Position numbers and translations under genes: made by a program. The notes below the pieces were generated by a model. It saw only the letters and a list, made by a program, of their open reading frames with translations, was not told the DNA's origin and made no database searches. This document shows, piece by piece, positions 1-5,497 of a DNA stretch of 9,946 nucleotides (the stretch's first letter is position 1; the number at the start of each line of letters is the position of its first letter). This DNA is from Chloroflexi bacterium RBG_13_51_52 (GTDB lineage Bacteria > Chloroflexota > Dehalococcoidia > Dehalococcoidales > RBG-16-60-22), in contig MGMT01000062.1 in NCBI GenBank assembly GCA_001796525.1, positions 1-9,946 on the forward strand. Reading direction: 5' to 3'.

Positions 1-11
1 TGCTGGCAAAA

Positions 12-1271
12 TTGGGTAGTATTGATTTTGGGAAATGGGTACTTAATACTTCATCCGGTTTTGTTGTTGCTGTTGCCGCCATGTTTTTTATCGACTCCCT
101 TGTCGGCGGTCATAGAATTGAAAGTGCTTTTTCTGATATAAATGCCGGTACAATCGTTATTTTCTTATTAGGCGCTATTGTTAGCTCCAGCATTCTGGGA
201 TTAATGTTGGATTCGCTTTTCAATGCGTTCGGACGCTGGTATGGCAAGAAGTTCTGGAGGCCTCTTCAACGCGAACTTGAATTCAGGCATAATGTCATGA
301 CGGAGATAGGGCTTATTTATAAAGACTTTGAATGGATGTATGCCGGTTGTAATGACAAATTGACTGCAGAAATTGAGCAAAAATATCTCCGCTTTACCGA
401 GGTGGCTGGCAGCACGGGTTATACGATGATGATTTTTTTTAGCCCCGCTACTTTCATGTTTCTAAGATTGGAATATAATATTTCATACTGGTTTTCCATG
501 GGTGTGGGGATATTCGTCGCTTTCTGCGGCGTTATTTTACTCTTAACTAGCGCCCACACATTGGCGAAATATGAAATGAAAAAAACGTCTTTAGTGTTGG
601 ATGATATTCGCAAACTGAATGCGCGTTTTCGTGTTGACGCCTTAGCAGAGAAGTACGAAAAAATCAAACGCACCAAAAAAGAAATTTTTAGAGGCGCAGG
701 ATACTTATCGGTGATAATCATCATCTCTGCATTGGTATTGCTCGGGATGCATTGCCTTAGTTCGTGGAGAATCACGGAGGTTAGTAAAATGACTAAATTG
801 ACATTAATCAGTGAAGCCGTTGGCGGTACCGCCGATGGCAACGGCATACCGACTATAGAAATGGTTGTGGAAAAAGGACTGGCTACGCCGGGAGATTGGG
901 CGGCAAGTATGGTTGTGATGGTTAATGATAAAATAAATGAGGCTAAAAACTTTGAATTGAAAAGTCCCGCCCTGTCCAGTCTCTTTGACCCGGTGCCGGA
1001 ATGGAAATTAAGTATCAGGCTTTTTAATACTACAGGCGTCGCCGTTGGCGAGCGAATATATATCAATACACATCTCTCTTTCATCAACTCTTCGGGTAAT
1101 ACCATAGCATCGAATAATATAACTCTGGGTGATTGGATGTTCCCCGTTATCGTGACTGCTGAAGGAAAAGATTATCTCATCGCCCAGGTCCACGTAACCA
1201 TTAAACCGGCCCCCGCTGAAAATAAGGAAACCACTGATAATGCCACCGCCGCTAATGGTTCTGACGCTTAA
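12..1271 (+). CDS. Multi-pass membrane protein of unknown function, start uncertain
   Basis: I do not recognise the family. From the TTG at 12 the protein has 419 residues. Hydrophobic segments at about 9-31, 45-66, 136-152, 159-182 and 231-249 suggest five membrane passes. A charged, probably cytoplasmic stretch (about 74-130) separates the second and third, and a Lys/Glu-rich helical stretch (about 185-228) precedes the fifth. The remaining 170 residues form a soluble region, probably outside the membrane, ending in a low-complexity Ala/Asn/Thr/Glu tail. The TTG has no visible ribosome binding site and the frame stays open to the window edge (Leu-Ala-Lys just upstream), so the true start may lie outside and the gene may be partial. 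Base composition is AT-rich, like the HNH gene downstream and unlike the genes further right. The 175-bp gap and hairpin repeat before the next gene argue against a tight operon. Confidence 0.75.
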   Translation: MGSIDFGKWVLNTSSGFVVAVAAMFFIDSLVGGHRIESAFSDINAGTIVIFLLGAIVSSSILGLMLDSLFNAFGRWYGKKFWRPLQRELEFRHNVMTEIGLIYKDFEWMYAGCNDKLTAEIEQKYLRFTEVAGSTGYTMMIFFSPATFMFLRLEYNISYWFSMGVGIFVAFCGVILLLTSAHTLAKYEMKKTSLVLDDIRKLNARFRVDALAEKYEKIKRTKKEIFRGAGYLSVIIIISALVLLGMHCLSSWRITEVSKMTKLTLISEAVGGTADGNGIPTIEMVVEKGLATPGDWAASMVVMVNDKINEAKNFELKSPALSSLFDPVPEWKLSIRLFNTTGVAVGERIYINTHLSFINSSGNTIASNNITLGDWMFPVIVTAEGKDYLIAQVHVTIKPAPAENKETTDNATAANGSDA

Positions 1272-1325
1272 AATCCACCCCCGACCCCAAAAGCAGGATT
1301 TTGGTCAAATAGGTATCCCTTCCTC

Positions 1326-1373
1326 GTCTCCCTCTTTAGTAAAGAGGGATAAAGGGAGTTTTTCTTTCTCTAC
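1326..1373 (+). repeat. Hairpin-bearing dispersed repeat, copy 1
   Basis: A perfect 9-bp inverted repeat (TCCCTCTTT at 1329-1337, AAAGAGGGA at 1341-1349) with a 3-nt loop is followed by an AGGGA run, a T tract and TCTCTAC. The same order of elements occurs at 2533-2579 on the other side of the HNH gene: GTCTCCCT, a hairpin, AGGGA, TTTT, TCTCTA. It resembles the small palindromic intergenic repeats found in many bacterial genomes. It could also act as a weak terminator for the membrane protein gene, but its T tract starts about 9 nt after the stem. Confidence 0.55.
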
Positions 1374-1446
1374 CCGTACATTATTTCGTATTATCATCAA
1401 ATGTGATACGATAGCATATAAAATAAATGCTTGATGAAACAATGAT

Positions 1447-2385
1447 ATGCGATTATATATTGGTGTAACAGATTATAACTGGTTTGATCTCTTGAGGAAC
1501 ATACCTCAACTTGAAGAGGTCAACTTCTGGCAACCGGGGGGCAATCGTGTATTTAAGGCTTTGAAGCCGGGCGAGTTATTTCTGTTCAAATTGCATTATC
1601 CTCACCACAAAATAGTTGGCGGTGGAATATTCGCTTATTCCACCCTTCTCCCCATAAGCTTAGCGTGGGAATCCTTCGAGATTAAAAATGGTGCGTATAA
1701 CCTTTTAGAAATGCGTCAACGTGTCGGAAAACTTAGACATCAAATGGAAAATCCCTTCATTGATTACACGATAGGATGCATCCTTCTTGAACAACCATTC
1801 TTTTTTCCGGAAAGTGAATGGATACCTGCCCCGGCAGATTGGAGTCCTAACATCGTACAAGGAAAGGGGTATGATCTTTCAGTTGAACCTGGTCGAACGC
1901 TTTGGAAGCAGTTACATGTGAGTACGCTTCTAGCATCTGCCGAACAAGATGAACGTTATACATCTGGGGTGCAAGAAGAACAAGCGAGATATGGTAAACC
2001 AATCACTACTTTACCAAGGCTTGGCCAGGGGTCATTCCGTGTTCTTGTTACTGATGCATATGAACGACGGTGTGCAGTAACAAATGAGAAGACTCTTCCT
2101 GCACTTGATGCAGCACATATTAAACCATACTCAGAGTCTGGTCAGAATGTTGTTAGCAACGGCATCCTTTTCAGGCGTGATTTGCACGCTCTATTTGATT
2201 TGGGCTACGTTACAATTACACCGTCCATGAAATTTGAAGTTAGCCGCAGAATCAAAGAAGAGTTTGAAAACGGAAGAGACTATTACCGCCTTCAAGGTAG
2301 CCCCCTCTGGCTTCCTGCTAACCCCGCAAATCGTCCTTCTCGGAAATATATCGAGTGGCATAATGATAATAAATATCGAGGTTAA
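1447..2385 (+). CDS. HNH endonuclease, predicted restriction enzyme
   Basis: This 312-residue protein has a C-terminal HNH nuclease domain (about 195-270) of the HNH_2 type seen in predicted restriction endonucleases (COG3440-like). Visible key residues are His224 in DAAHIKPY, Asn238 in SNGILFRRD and His247 in DLHALFD, preceded by the CAVTNE strand with Cys209. HNH domains cut DNA using a metal held by such His/Asn residues. The N-terminal half (about 1-125) contains NFWQPGG, LKPGELFLFKL and IVGGGIF. These suggest a small beta-barrel DNA-reading domain of PUA/EVE-like type, as in modification-dependent HNH restriction enzymes; this part is inference. The ATG at 1447 lacks a clear Shine-Dalgarno site, and an ATG five bases upstream is out of frame. 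No methyltransferase gene is nearby, which fits a stand-alone enzyme attacking modified foreign DNA. AT-rich codon use and flanking repeats hint at horizontal gain. Confidence 0.88.
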   Translation: MRLYIGVTDYNWFDLLRNIPQLEEVNFWQPGGNRVFKALKPGELFLFKLHYPHHKIVGGGIFAYSTLLPISLAWESFEIKNGAYNLLEMRQRVGKLRHQMENPFIDYTIGCILLEQPFFFPESEWIPAPADWSPNIVQGKGYDLSVEPGRTLWKQLHVSTLLASAEQDERYTSGVQEEQARYGKPITTLPRLGQGSFRVLVTDAYERRCAVTNEKTLPALDAAHIKPYSESGQNVVSNGILFRRDLHALFDLGYVTITPSMKFEVSRRIKEEFENGRDYYRLQGSPLWLPANPANRPSRKYIEWHNDNKYRG

Positions 2386-2532
2386 AGACCAATCTTTTTT
2401 TATAAAACTTTAAAAATCTCCCCCCACCTTTACCTTTTGATATTTGAATTTGTTTAGAATATAGAGCTTCTCTCCCCCCCCCGCGACATTCTCCCCTTCA
2501 CTTTCTCCCCCTCTCCCCTTATAATGGGGGAA

Positions 2533-2579
2533 GTCTCCCTTTTGCAAAGGGAGAGACAGAGGGATTTTCGTCTCTATAC
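2533..2579 (+). repeat. Hairpin-bearing dispersed repeat, copy 2
   Basis: A perfect 9-bp inverted repeat (TCTCCCTTT at 2534-2542, AAAGGGAGA at 2546-2554) with loop TGC is followed by AGAGGGATTTT and TCTCTATAC. It is the counterpart of copy 1 at 1326-1373, in the same orientation, with small insertions and substitutions. The two copies bracket the HNH gene at about 1.2 kb spacing. Confidence 0.55.
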
Positions 2580-2583
2580 TTTT

Positions 2584-2611
2584 AACTGTAAACTGTTAAC
2601 TCTAAACTGTA
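2584..2611 (+). repeat. Four tandem 7-bp repeats (AACTGTA)
   Basis: Units start at 2584, 2591, 2598 and 2605 and read AACTGTA, AACTGTT, AACTCTA and AACTGTA. They sit directly after hairpin repeat copy 2. Function is unknown: they could be replication slippage, part of a larger repeat element, or binding sites. Confidence 0.7.
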
Positions 2612-2760
2612 AAACAGGAAGCACCTTAACATAACTATAAAAAAATCAAAAAACAAAAAACCCGCTAATTGAACCTGATTTACCATAAAACAAAAAACAA
2701 TTTTTTGAAGCTATTTACACCTAATTGTTTTGAAATTAAAAAAAACAAATCGCCCTAAAA

Positions 2761-2795
2761 TTGACAAAACACGCCTCCTTTCCTTACCATATAAT
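2761..2795 (+). promoter_or_regulatory. Possible promoter of the WYL-like gene
   Basis: A consensus TTGACA lies at 2761-2766 and a consensus TATAAT at 2790-2795. The spacing between them is 23 nt, longer than the usual 16-18. A weaker box, TACCAT at 2785-2790, gives an 18-nt spacer with the same -35. Either pairing would start transcription a short distance before the coding region. Confidence 0.4.
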
Positions 2796-2804
2796 CTGGT
2801 AGAA

Positions 2805-2811
2805 AGAGAGG
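2805..2811 (+). promoter_or_regulatory. Ribosome binding site supporting a TTG start
   Basis: AGAGAGG ends 7 nt before the TTG at 2819. The first ATG in frame, at 2837, has no comparable site. This decides the TTG start for the WYL-like gene. Confidence 0.6.
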
Positions 2812-2818
2812 TATCGCC

Positions 2819-3502
2819 TTGCCCTCCCTCAAAAAGATGCTCAAAATCGGCTTCACCCGTGAAGAAAAGCGCACCGCCATCTGCTCCGCCATCCGCCAGC
2901 TTCACACCCTCGAGTTCTACTATCACGGAGGCTACCGCACCGTCGAGCCCTTCGCCCTCGGCATTGTTATCCCCGGCGATGCTGACAACGAAAGCCTCAT
3001 CTGCTACCAGACCGGCGGCTACAGCGAGATGCTCGAGGTGGTCGGCTGGAAACTCTATCGTGAGTCGGAGATAGAAGACATCGTCATCCTCAAAGACGAA
3101 TTCACCGGCGAACGCCCCAACTATGACTCTGATAACATCGGCATGTGGCAGGTCATCTGCTGCGTCCGCCCTCGCAAAAGACAACCGGTAATCGAAGAAC
3201 CCACCGTACTAACCATAGAATCGATGCCGATTCCCCCCTCCGCACCCCCTCTGGCGCCGGCACTGCCCACCGTCAGATACCTCACCCACAACGAAGTGAT
3301 GGAAAGGTTCCGTTTCGCCCACCCCGTGCCCATCCCCGAATTATACACTGCGCTCTGGCCCGAGCCTCTGGCCATCCCCTTCTCCGACCTCGCGGAATCG
3401 GAAACCTGGCCTGACCCGAAAGTTGCCGGAGTCACTCACTATCTGGTCGGTCAACCGTCTTTGACCGATATCATTAATGCAGCTGTGCGGAAATCCTGTT
3501 AA
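2819..3502 (+). CDS. WYL-like domain protein with proline-rich C-terminal extension
   Basis: The first part of this 227-residue protein (about 17-117) matches the pattern of stand-alone WYL-like domain proteins. An AI-rich helix is followed by LEFYYHGGYRTVEPFALG (31-48), then ICYQTGGYSE, VGWKLY, an I..I.IL strand, and GERPNYDSDNIGM before a last beta strand. WYL domains form small beta-barrels that bind nucleic acids or nucleotide ligands and often control defence or DNA-damage genes. Here there is no DNA-binding helix-turn-helix, so any regulatory role is inference. Residues about 120-150 are proline-rich. The remaining C-terminal part (about 151-227) has no recognised domain and looks like an unusual addition. 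Third codon positions are very rich in C, unlike the AT-rich genes to the left. The 3' end overlaps the oppositely oriented RHH gene by 29 bp. Confidence 0.75.
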   Translation: MPSLKKMLKIGFTREEKRTAICSAIRQLHTLEFYYHGGYRTVEPFALGIVIPGDADNESLICYQTGGYSEMLEVVGWKLYRESEIEDIVILKDEFTGERPNYDSDNIGMWQVICCVRPRKRQPVIEEPTVLTIESMPIPPSAPPLAPALPTVRYLTHNEVMERFRFAHPVPIPELYTALWPEPLAIPFSDLAESETWPDPKVAGVTHYLVGQPSLTDIINAAVRKSC

Positions 3503-3815
3503 ACAGCTCCTGGTAGTCTTTCACGCCCCGTACGTCCAGGTTCGTCTTGCGGAAAGCCCTCACCATTGCCTCGATTAGCTTGGTCTTGCTAAGCTTCTTC
3601 CCCCCGCTGAATTTAGCCGTTGATGCCAGCGATTCGAGATAGGCGTCCTCCTCCCGGTTCAGGAACACGGAAAGCTTTATCACGGAAGATTTGGGAGATT
3701 CGTACACAGGCGCGGACTGCTTTACTTCCGGCGATGTAACTGGCTTTTCCCCCCCGGTGAGTCGGTCTAAAGCGGAACCGTAAGCCAGTTCCTCGGTTAT
3801 TTTAGCTCTTTTCAT
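3474..3815 (-). CDS. Small ribbon-helix-helix partition-type DNA-binding protein
   Basis: This 113-residue protein follows parA and probably forms a partition pair with it. The N-terminal 43 residues look flexible. Next comes a beta strand VIKLSVFL (45-52), helix REEDAYLESLAS (about 54-65) and a second helix KTKLIEAMVRAFRK after a GGKKLS turn. This is the strand-helix-helix layout of CopG/ParG-type DNA-binding proteins, which dimerise through the strand and read repeated operator or centromere sites. In plasmid par systems the flexible tail typically touches ParA. The start at 3815 is preferred because AAGAGGT lies 5 nt upstream. The frame stays open to 3872, but that part lies inside parA and has no such site. 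The gene overlaps the end of parA by 14 bp, implying translational coupling. The RHH assignment rests on pattern only. Confidence 0.72.
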   Translation of the reverse strand: MKRAKITEELAYGSALDRLTGGEKPVTSPEVKQSAPVYESPKSSVIKLSVFLNREEDAYLESLASTAKFSGGKKLSKTKLIEAMVRAFRKTNLDVRGVKDYQELFNRISAQLH

Positions 3816-4587
3816 GCAGCACCTCTTTTGTAAGTAATCTATACGCGTCGGCCCCTTCGGAGTTCGGGGCATAGTTCAGAATTGACATCCCGGCCGCCGG
3901 GGCTTCCTTGAAACGAACGCTGGTGGGTATGGATGCGTCGAATACTCTAATCCTATCGCCGAAAGCTTTTTTGGTTACCTCCATTACTTCTCGACTGTGC
4001 AGGGTGCGGGAATTGGTCATGGTGAAAAGTATTCCCAGGATTTCCAGCGAAGGATTGATTTTTTCCTTCACCGTGATTATGGTGGTCAGCAGCATCGCTA
4101 GCCCCTTCATCGCCAGGAAGTCCGCCTGCAGAGGTATGAGAACGCTATCTGACGCGGAAAGGGCGTTGATGGTCAGTAGTCCCAGGCTGGGCAGGCAGTC
4201 CAGCAGGATATAGTCGTAATCATTGCGTACGGACTGGAGCATTTCCTTGAGTACCAGCTCGCGGGTAAAGGCATTGACCAGGTCTAGCTGCGCCTGCGAG
4301 AGTTCTACATTAGCCGGAACCAGGTCGATATCAGGTTTGCCGGTATTCAAGGTAACATCGCGGAGTGAGTACCGGCCATTATTCCTGATGATACTTGTTA
4401 GAACATCATAACCGGTAAGTTTCAAGCTGTCTGGATTGAATCCCAGACTGATAGTAAGGCTTGCCTGCGGGTCCCAGTCGATAAGTAGTACCCGCTTCTT
4501 ATGCTCGCTCAAACCCTCGGCGAGGGCGGCGGCGGTAGTCGTTTTTCCCACGCCGCCTTTCTGATTAGCGATACAAATGACAGACAT
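3802..4587 (-). CDS. parA: ParA/Soj-family partition ATPase
   Basis: This 261-residue ATPase of the ParA/MinD family separates DNA copies by binding the nucleoid in its ATP form and being released by a partner DNA-binding protein. Visible motifs are the deviant Walker A KGGVGKTT (10-17) with the signature Lys10 and Lys15, the A' motif VLLIDWDPQAS (33-43), and Walker B YILLDCLPSLG (126-136). The usual DxPP is here DCLP. Further matches are QADFLAMKGL, SIPTSVRFKEAP and a C-terminal EGADAYRLL. There is no N-terminal helix-turn-helix, so it belongs to the short Soj or type Ib class. Its partner is the small RHH gene overlapping its end rather than a full ParB, which points to a plasmid-type module. 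A good promoter with tandem repeats lies just upstream. GGGGAA, 8 nt before the ATG, serves as a moderate ribosome site. Confidence 0.92.
   Translation of the reverse strand: MSVICIANQKGGVGKTTTAAALAEGLSEHKKRVLLIDWDPQASLTISLGFNPDSLKLTGYDVLTSIIRNNGRYSLRDVTLNTGKPDIDLVPANVELSQAQLDLVNAFTRELVLKEMLQSVRNDYDYILLDCLPSLGLLTINALSASDSVLIPLQADFLAMKGLAMLLTTIITVKEKINPSLEILGILFTMTNSRTLHSREVMEVTKKAFGDRIRVFDASIPTSVRFKEAPAAGMSILNYAPNSEGADAYRLLTKEVLHEKS
3821..3827 (-). promoter_or_regulatory. Ribosome binding site of the RHH gene, inside parA
   Basis: AAGAGGT on the minus strand ends 5 nt before the ATG at 3815. It lies within the last codons of parA and fixes the RHH start at 3815. Confidence 0.65.
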
Positions 4588-4606
4588 AGCTTCAATTCCC
4601 CGCTAG

Positions 4607-4635
4607 ATTATAGCGTAATTGCGCAAATGCGTCTA
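4607..4635 (-). promoter_or_regulatory. parA promoter
   Basis: On the minus strand TAGACG (4635-4630, four of six matches to TTGACA) is separated by 17 nt from a consensus TATAAT (4612-4607). Transcription would start near 4600, giving a leader of only a dozen or so bases before parA. Three tandem 8-bp repeats overlap the spacer and -35 box, which suggests autoregulation. Confidence 0.65.
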
Positions 4636-4636
4636 T
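4613..4636. repeat. Three tandem 8-bp repeats in the parA promoter
   Basis: Units read on the plus strand are GCGTAATT (4613), GCGCAAAT (4621) and GCGTCTAT (4629). The first two share the pattern GCGNAANT; the third keeps GCGT and the final T. The junction also creates the palindrome TTGCGCAA (4619-4626). Short tandem repeats at 7-8 bp spacing are typical binding sites of RHH partition proteins, so this is a candidate operator and possibly the centromere. Confidence 0.5.
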
Positions 4637-4691
4637 TTTTTTAAAACAGCAGATAGCGAGAAACGGATGGGGAAAAAAGGGAAAAATCAAT

Positions 4692-4755
4692 AAAATTAAT
4701 ATTTTGAGAGAAAATAATGAAAAATGTTTTAAAAAGGTATTGACAAAATTAATAT
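4692..4755 (+). repeat. 11-bp direct repeat around the DUF2089 promoter
   Basis: AAAATTAATAT occurs at 4692-4702 and again at 4745-4755. The start-to-start distance is 53 bp, close to five helical turns. The second copy begins at the last base of the -35 box and fills most of the promoter spacer. It could be a pair of operators, but the DNA here is very AT-rich and chance is possible. Confidence 0.4.
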
Positions 4756-4768
4756 CCTTCTTTATAAT
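4740..4768 (+). promoter_or_regulatory. Consensus sigma70 promoter of the DUF2089-MMPL operon
   Basis: TTGACA (4740-4745) and TATAAT (4763-4768) match the consensus perfectly and are separated by 17 nt. Transcription would start near 4775, leaving a leader of about 70 nt before the ATG at 4844. Such a strong promoter normally needs repression, and the direct repeat overlapping its spacer is a candidate site. Confidence 0.85.
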
Positions 4769-4829
4769 ATATTAAGAAAATTAAGTCATGGATAAAGAAA
4801 GTTAATGATTTCACAGAAAATATATCGGG

Positions 4830-4838
4830 GGAGGTGAT
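4830..4838 (+). promoter_or_regulatory. Very strong Shine-Dalgarno site
   Basis: GGAGGTGAT is fully complementary to the anti-Shine-Dalgarno end of 16S rRNA and ends 5 nt before the ATG at 4844. It fixes this start and predicts high translation. Confidence 0.8.
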
Positions 4839-4843
4839 GAAAA

Positions 4844-5206
4844 ATGGCGAAAGACTGGAATGAACTGACCAGGATAACCCAGGGAAAGCCCATAATCATA
4901 GAACGCATCCGGCTGGTGGATAGCGATATCGCTATCGAGGGTAGTTTCTCACTGCCGCCCCTGGCTAATCTCTCCACCGATGACCAGGTCTTCGTGATGG
5001 CGTTCATGCGTTGTGATGGTTCGATCAAGGATATGGAGAAGATGTTCGGCATCAGTTATCCCACCGTGAAGAACCGGATTAGCCGTATTGCCAGGCAGCT
5101 GGAATTCGTCGAGATCGTATCGATTTCCTCGGAGGAGGAAGTAATCGGAGAGCTTGAGCGCGGTGATATCACTGCTGAGGAAGCTATAAGGAGGTTGTCA
5201 AAATGA
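4844..5206 (+). CDS. DUF2089-type regulator lacking the zinc cysteines
   Basis: This 120-residue protein matches the DUF2089 pattern: EGSFSLPPLANLS (32-44), a short helix with VMAFMRCDGSIKDMEKMFGI, then SYPTVKNRISRI (71-82) as the recognition part of a helix-turn-helix. DUF2089 proteins usually begin with a zinc ribbon of CxxC pairs. Here the equivalent region (about 12-31) keeps its strand pattern (IIIERIRL, DIAIEG) but has no cysteine; Cys57 is the only one in the protein. The C-terminal residues 97-120 (EEEVIGELERGDITAEEAIR) form a SHOCT-like helical hairpin, a motif also found at the start of the third gene. It probably binds DNA and controls this operon, which is inference from the fold and its first position. 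Its stop codon overlaps the next start (ATGA). Confidence 0.85.
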   Translation: MAKDWNELTRITQGKPIIIERIRLVDSDIAIEGSFSLPPLANLSTDDQVFVMAFMRCDGSIKDMEKMFGISYPTVKNRISRIARQLEFVEIVSISSEEEVIGELERGDITAEEAIRRLSK

Positions 5207-5481
5207 ACTGGCCGCCGATGTTGATGCATATTAAAATCAAGAACAAGAATACAAGATTCGGGTTGTGGCTGCCGCTGTTCCTACTATTACCGGTGGCGCT
5301 GGTATTTTTCCTTGTTCTGTCACCTTTGATATTGATTGGCATCATCGTTCTCTGGCACACCGGATGGGGTAAGGTGGCTCTGTTTTCCTTGAAAGCGGCT
5401 TTCGTAGCCTTCTGGTCGCTGCGTGGCTTTAAAGTGGATATCCAGGGTCGTAATGAATGCGTGCAAATATCCATAATCTGA
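5203..5481 (+). CDS. Small membrane protein of the DUF2089 operon
   Basis: This 92-residue protein has no family I can name. A basic N-terminal stretch (KIKNKNTR, 11-18) leads into a long hydrophobic region (about 20-50, LWLPLFLLLPVALVFFLVL and following), enough for one or two membrane passes. An amphipathic segment follows, then LRGFKVDIQGRNECVQISII at the C-terminus, which looks like a short beta hairpin on the cytoplasmic side. The ATG overlaps the TGA of the DUF2089 gene by 4 bases, and AAGGAGG lies 7 nt upstream inside that gene, so translation is coupled. Its place between a regulator and a SHOCT-like protein suggests a membrane sensor or anchor; this is inference. Confidence 0.8.
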   Translation: MNWPPMLMHIKIKNKNTRFGLWLPLFLLLPVALVFFLVLSPLILIGIIVLWHTGWGKVALFSLKAAFVAFWSLRGFKVDIQGRNECVQISII

Positions 5482-5497
5482 AAGTGAGGTAAATAAA

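Larger units (their letters stand above)
2386..2818. other. 433-bp non-coding, low-complexity stretch
   Basis: I see no convincing gene here. In order it holds a T-rich run after the HNH stop, where a 5-bp AAAGA/TCTTT stem is too weak to call a terminator. Next come a pyrimidine-rich tract with nine consecutive C (2474-2482) and further C runs to 2518, then hairpin repeat copy 2 (2533-2579) and a tandem 7-bp array (2584-2611). A-rich DNA follows, with two similar runs built on CAAAAAAC/ACAAAAAAC (about 2646-2660 and 2688-2700). The stretch ends with the promoter region of the WYL-like gene. Confidence 0.7.

Noticed and set aside
419..1193. Long open frames on the minus strand opposite the membrane protein gene
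   Set aside because: They are antisense to a better-supported gene, with no ribosome site or recognisable domain.
1392..1408. TATCA/TGATA inverted repeat upstream of the HNH gene as an operator
   Set aside because: The arms are only 5 bp in AT-rich DNA and no good promoter accompanies it.
1240..1434. 64-codon open frame on the plus strand across the end of the membrane protein gene
   Set aside because: It overlaps the gene end, runs through the hairpin repeat, has no ribosome site and no protein-like composition.
2384..2400. AAAGA/TCTTT stem plus T run after the HNH gene as a terminator
   Set aside because: A 5-bp AT-rich stem is too weak to support the call.
2534..2611. Hairpin and 7-bp repeats as a CRISPR array
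   Set aside because: The units have no spacers of regular length and no cas genes are nearby.
2730..3435. Open frames in other frames over the WYL-like gene
   Set aside because: They are Pro/Ser/Arg-rich by-products of the C-rich third codon positions of that gene.
3816..3872. N-terminal extension of the RHH gene from a start at 3872
   Set aside because: It lies within the parA coding region, and the good ribosome site supports the start at 3815.
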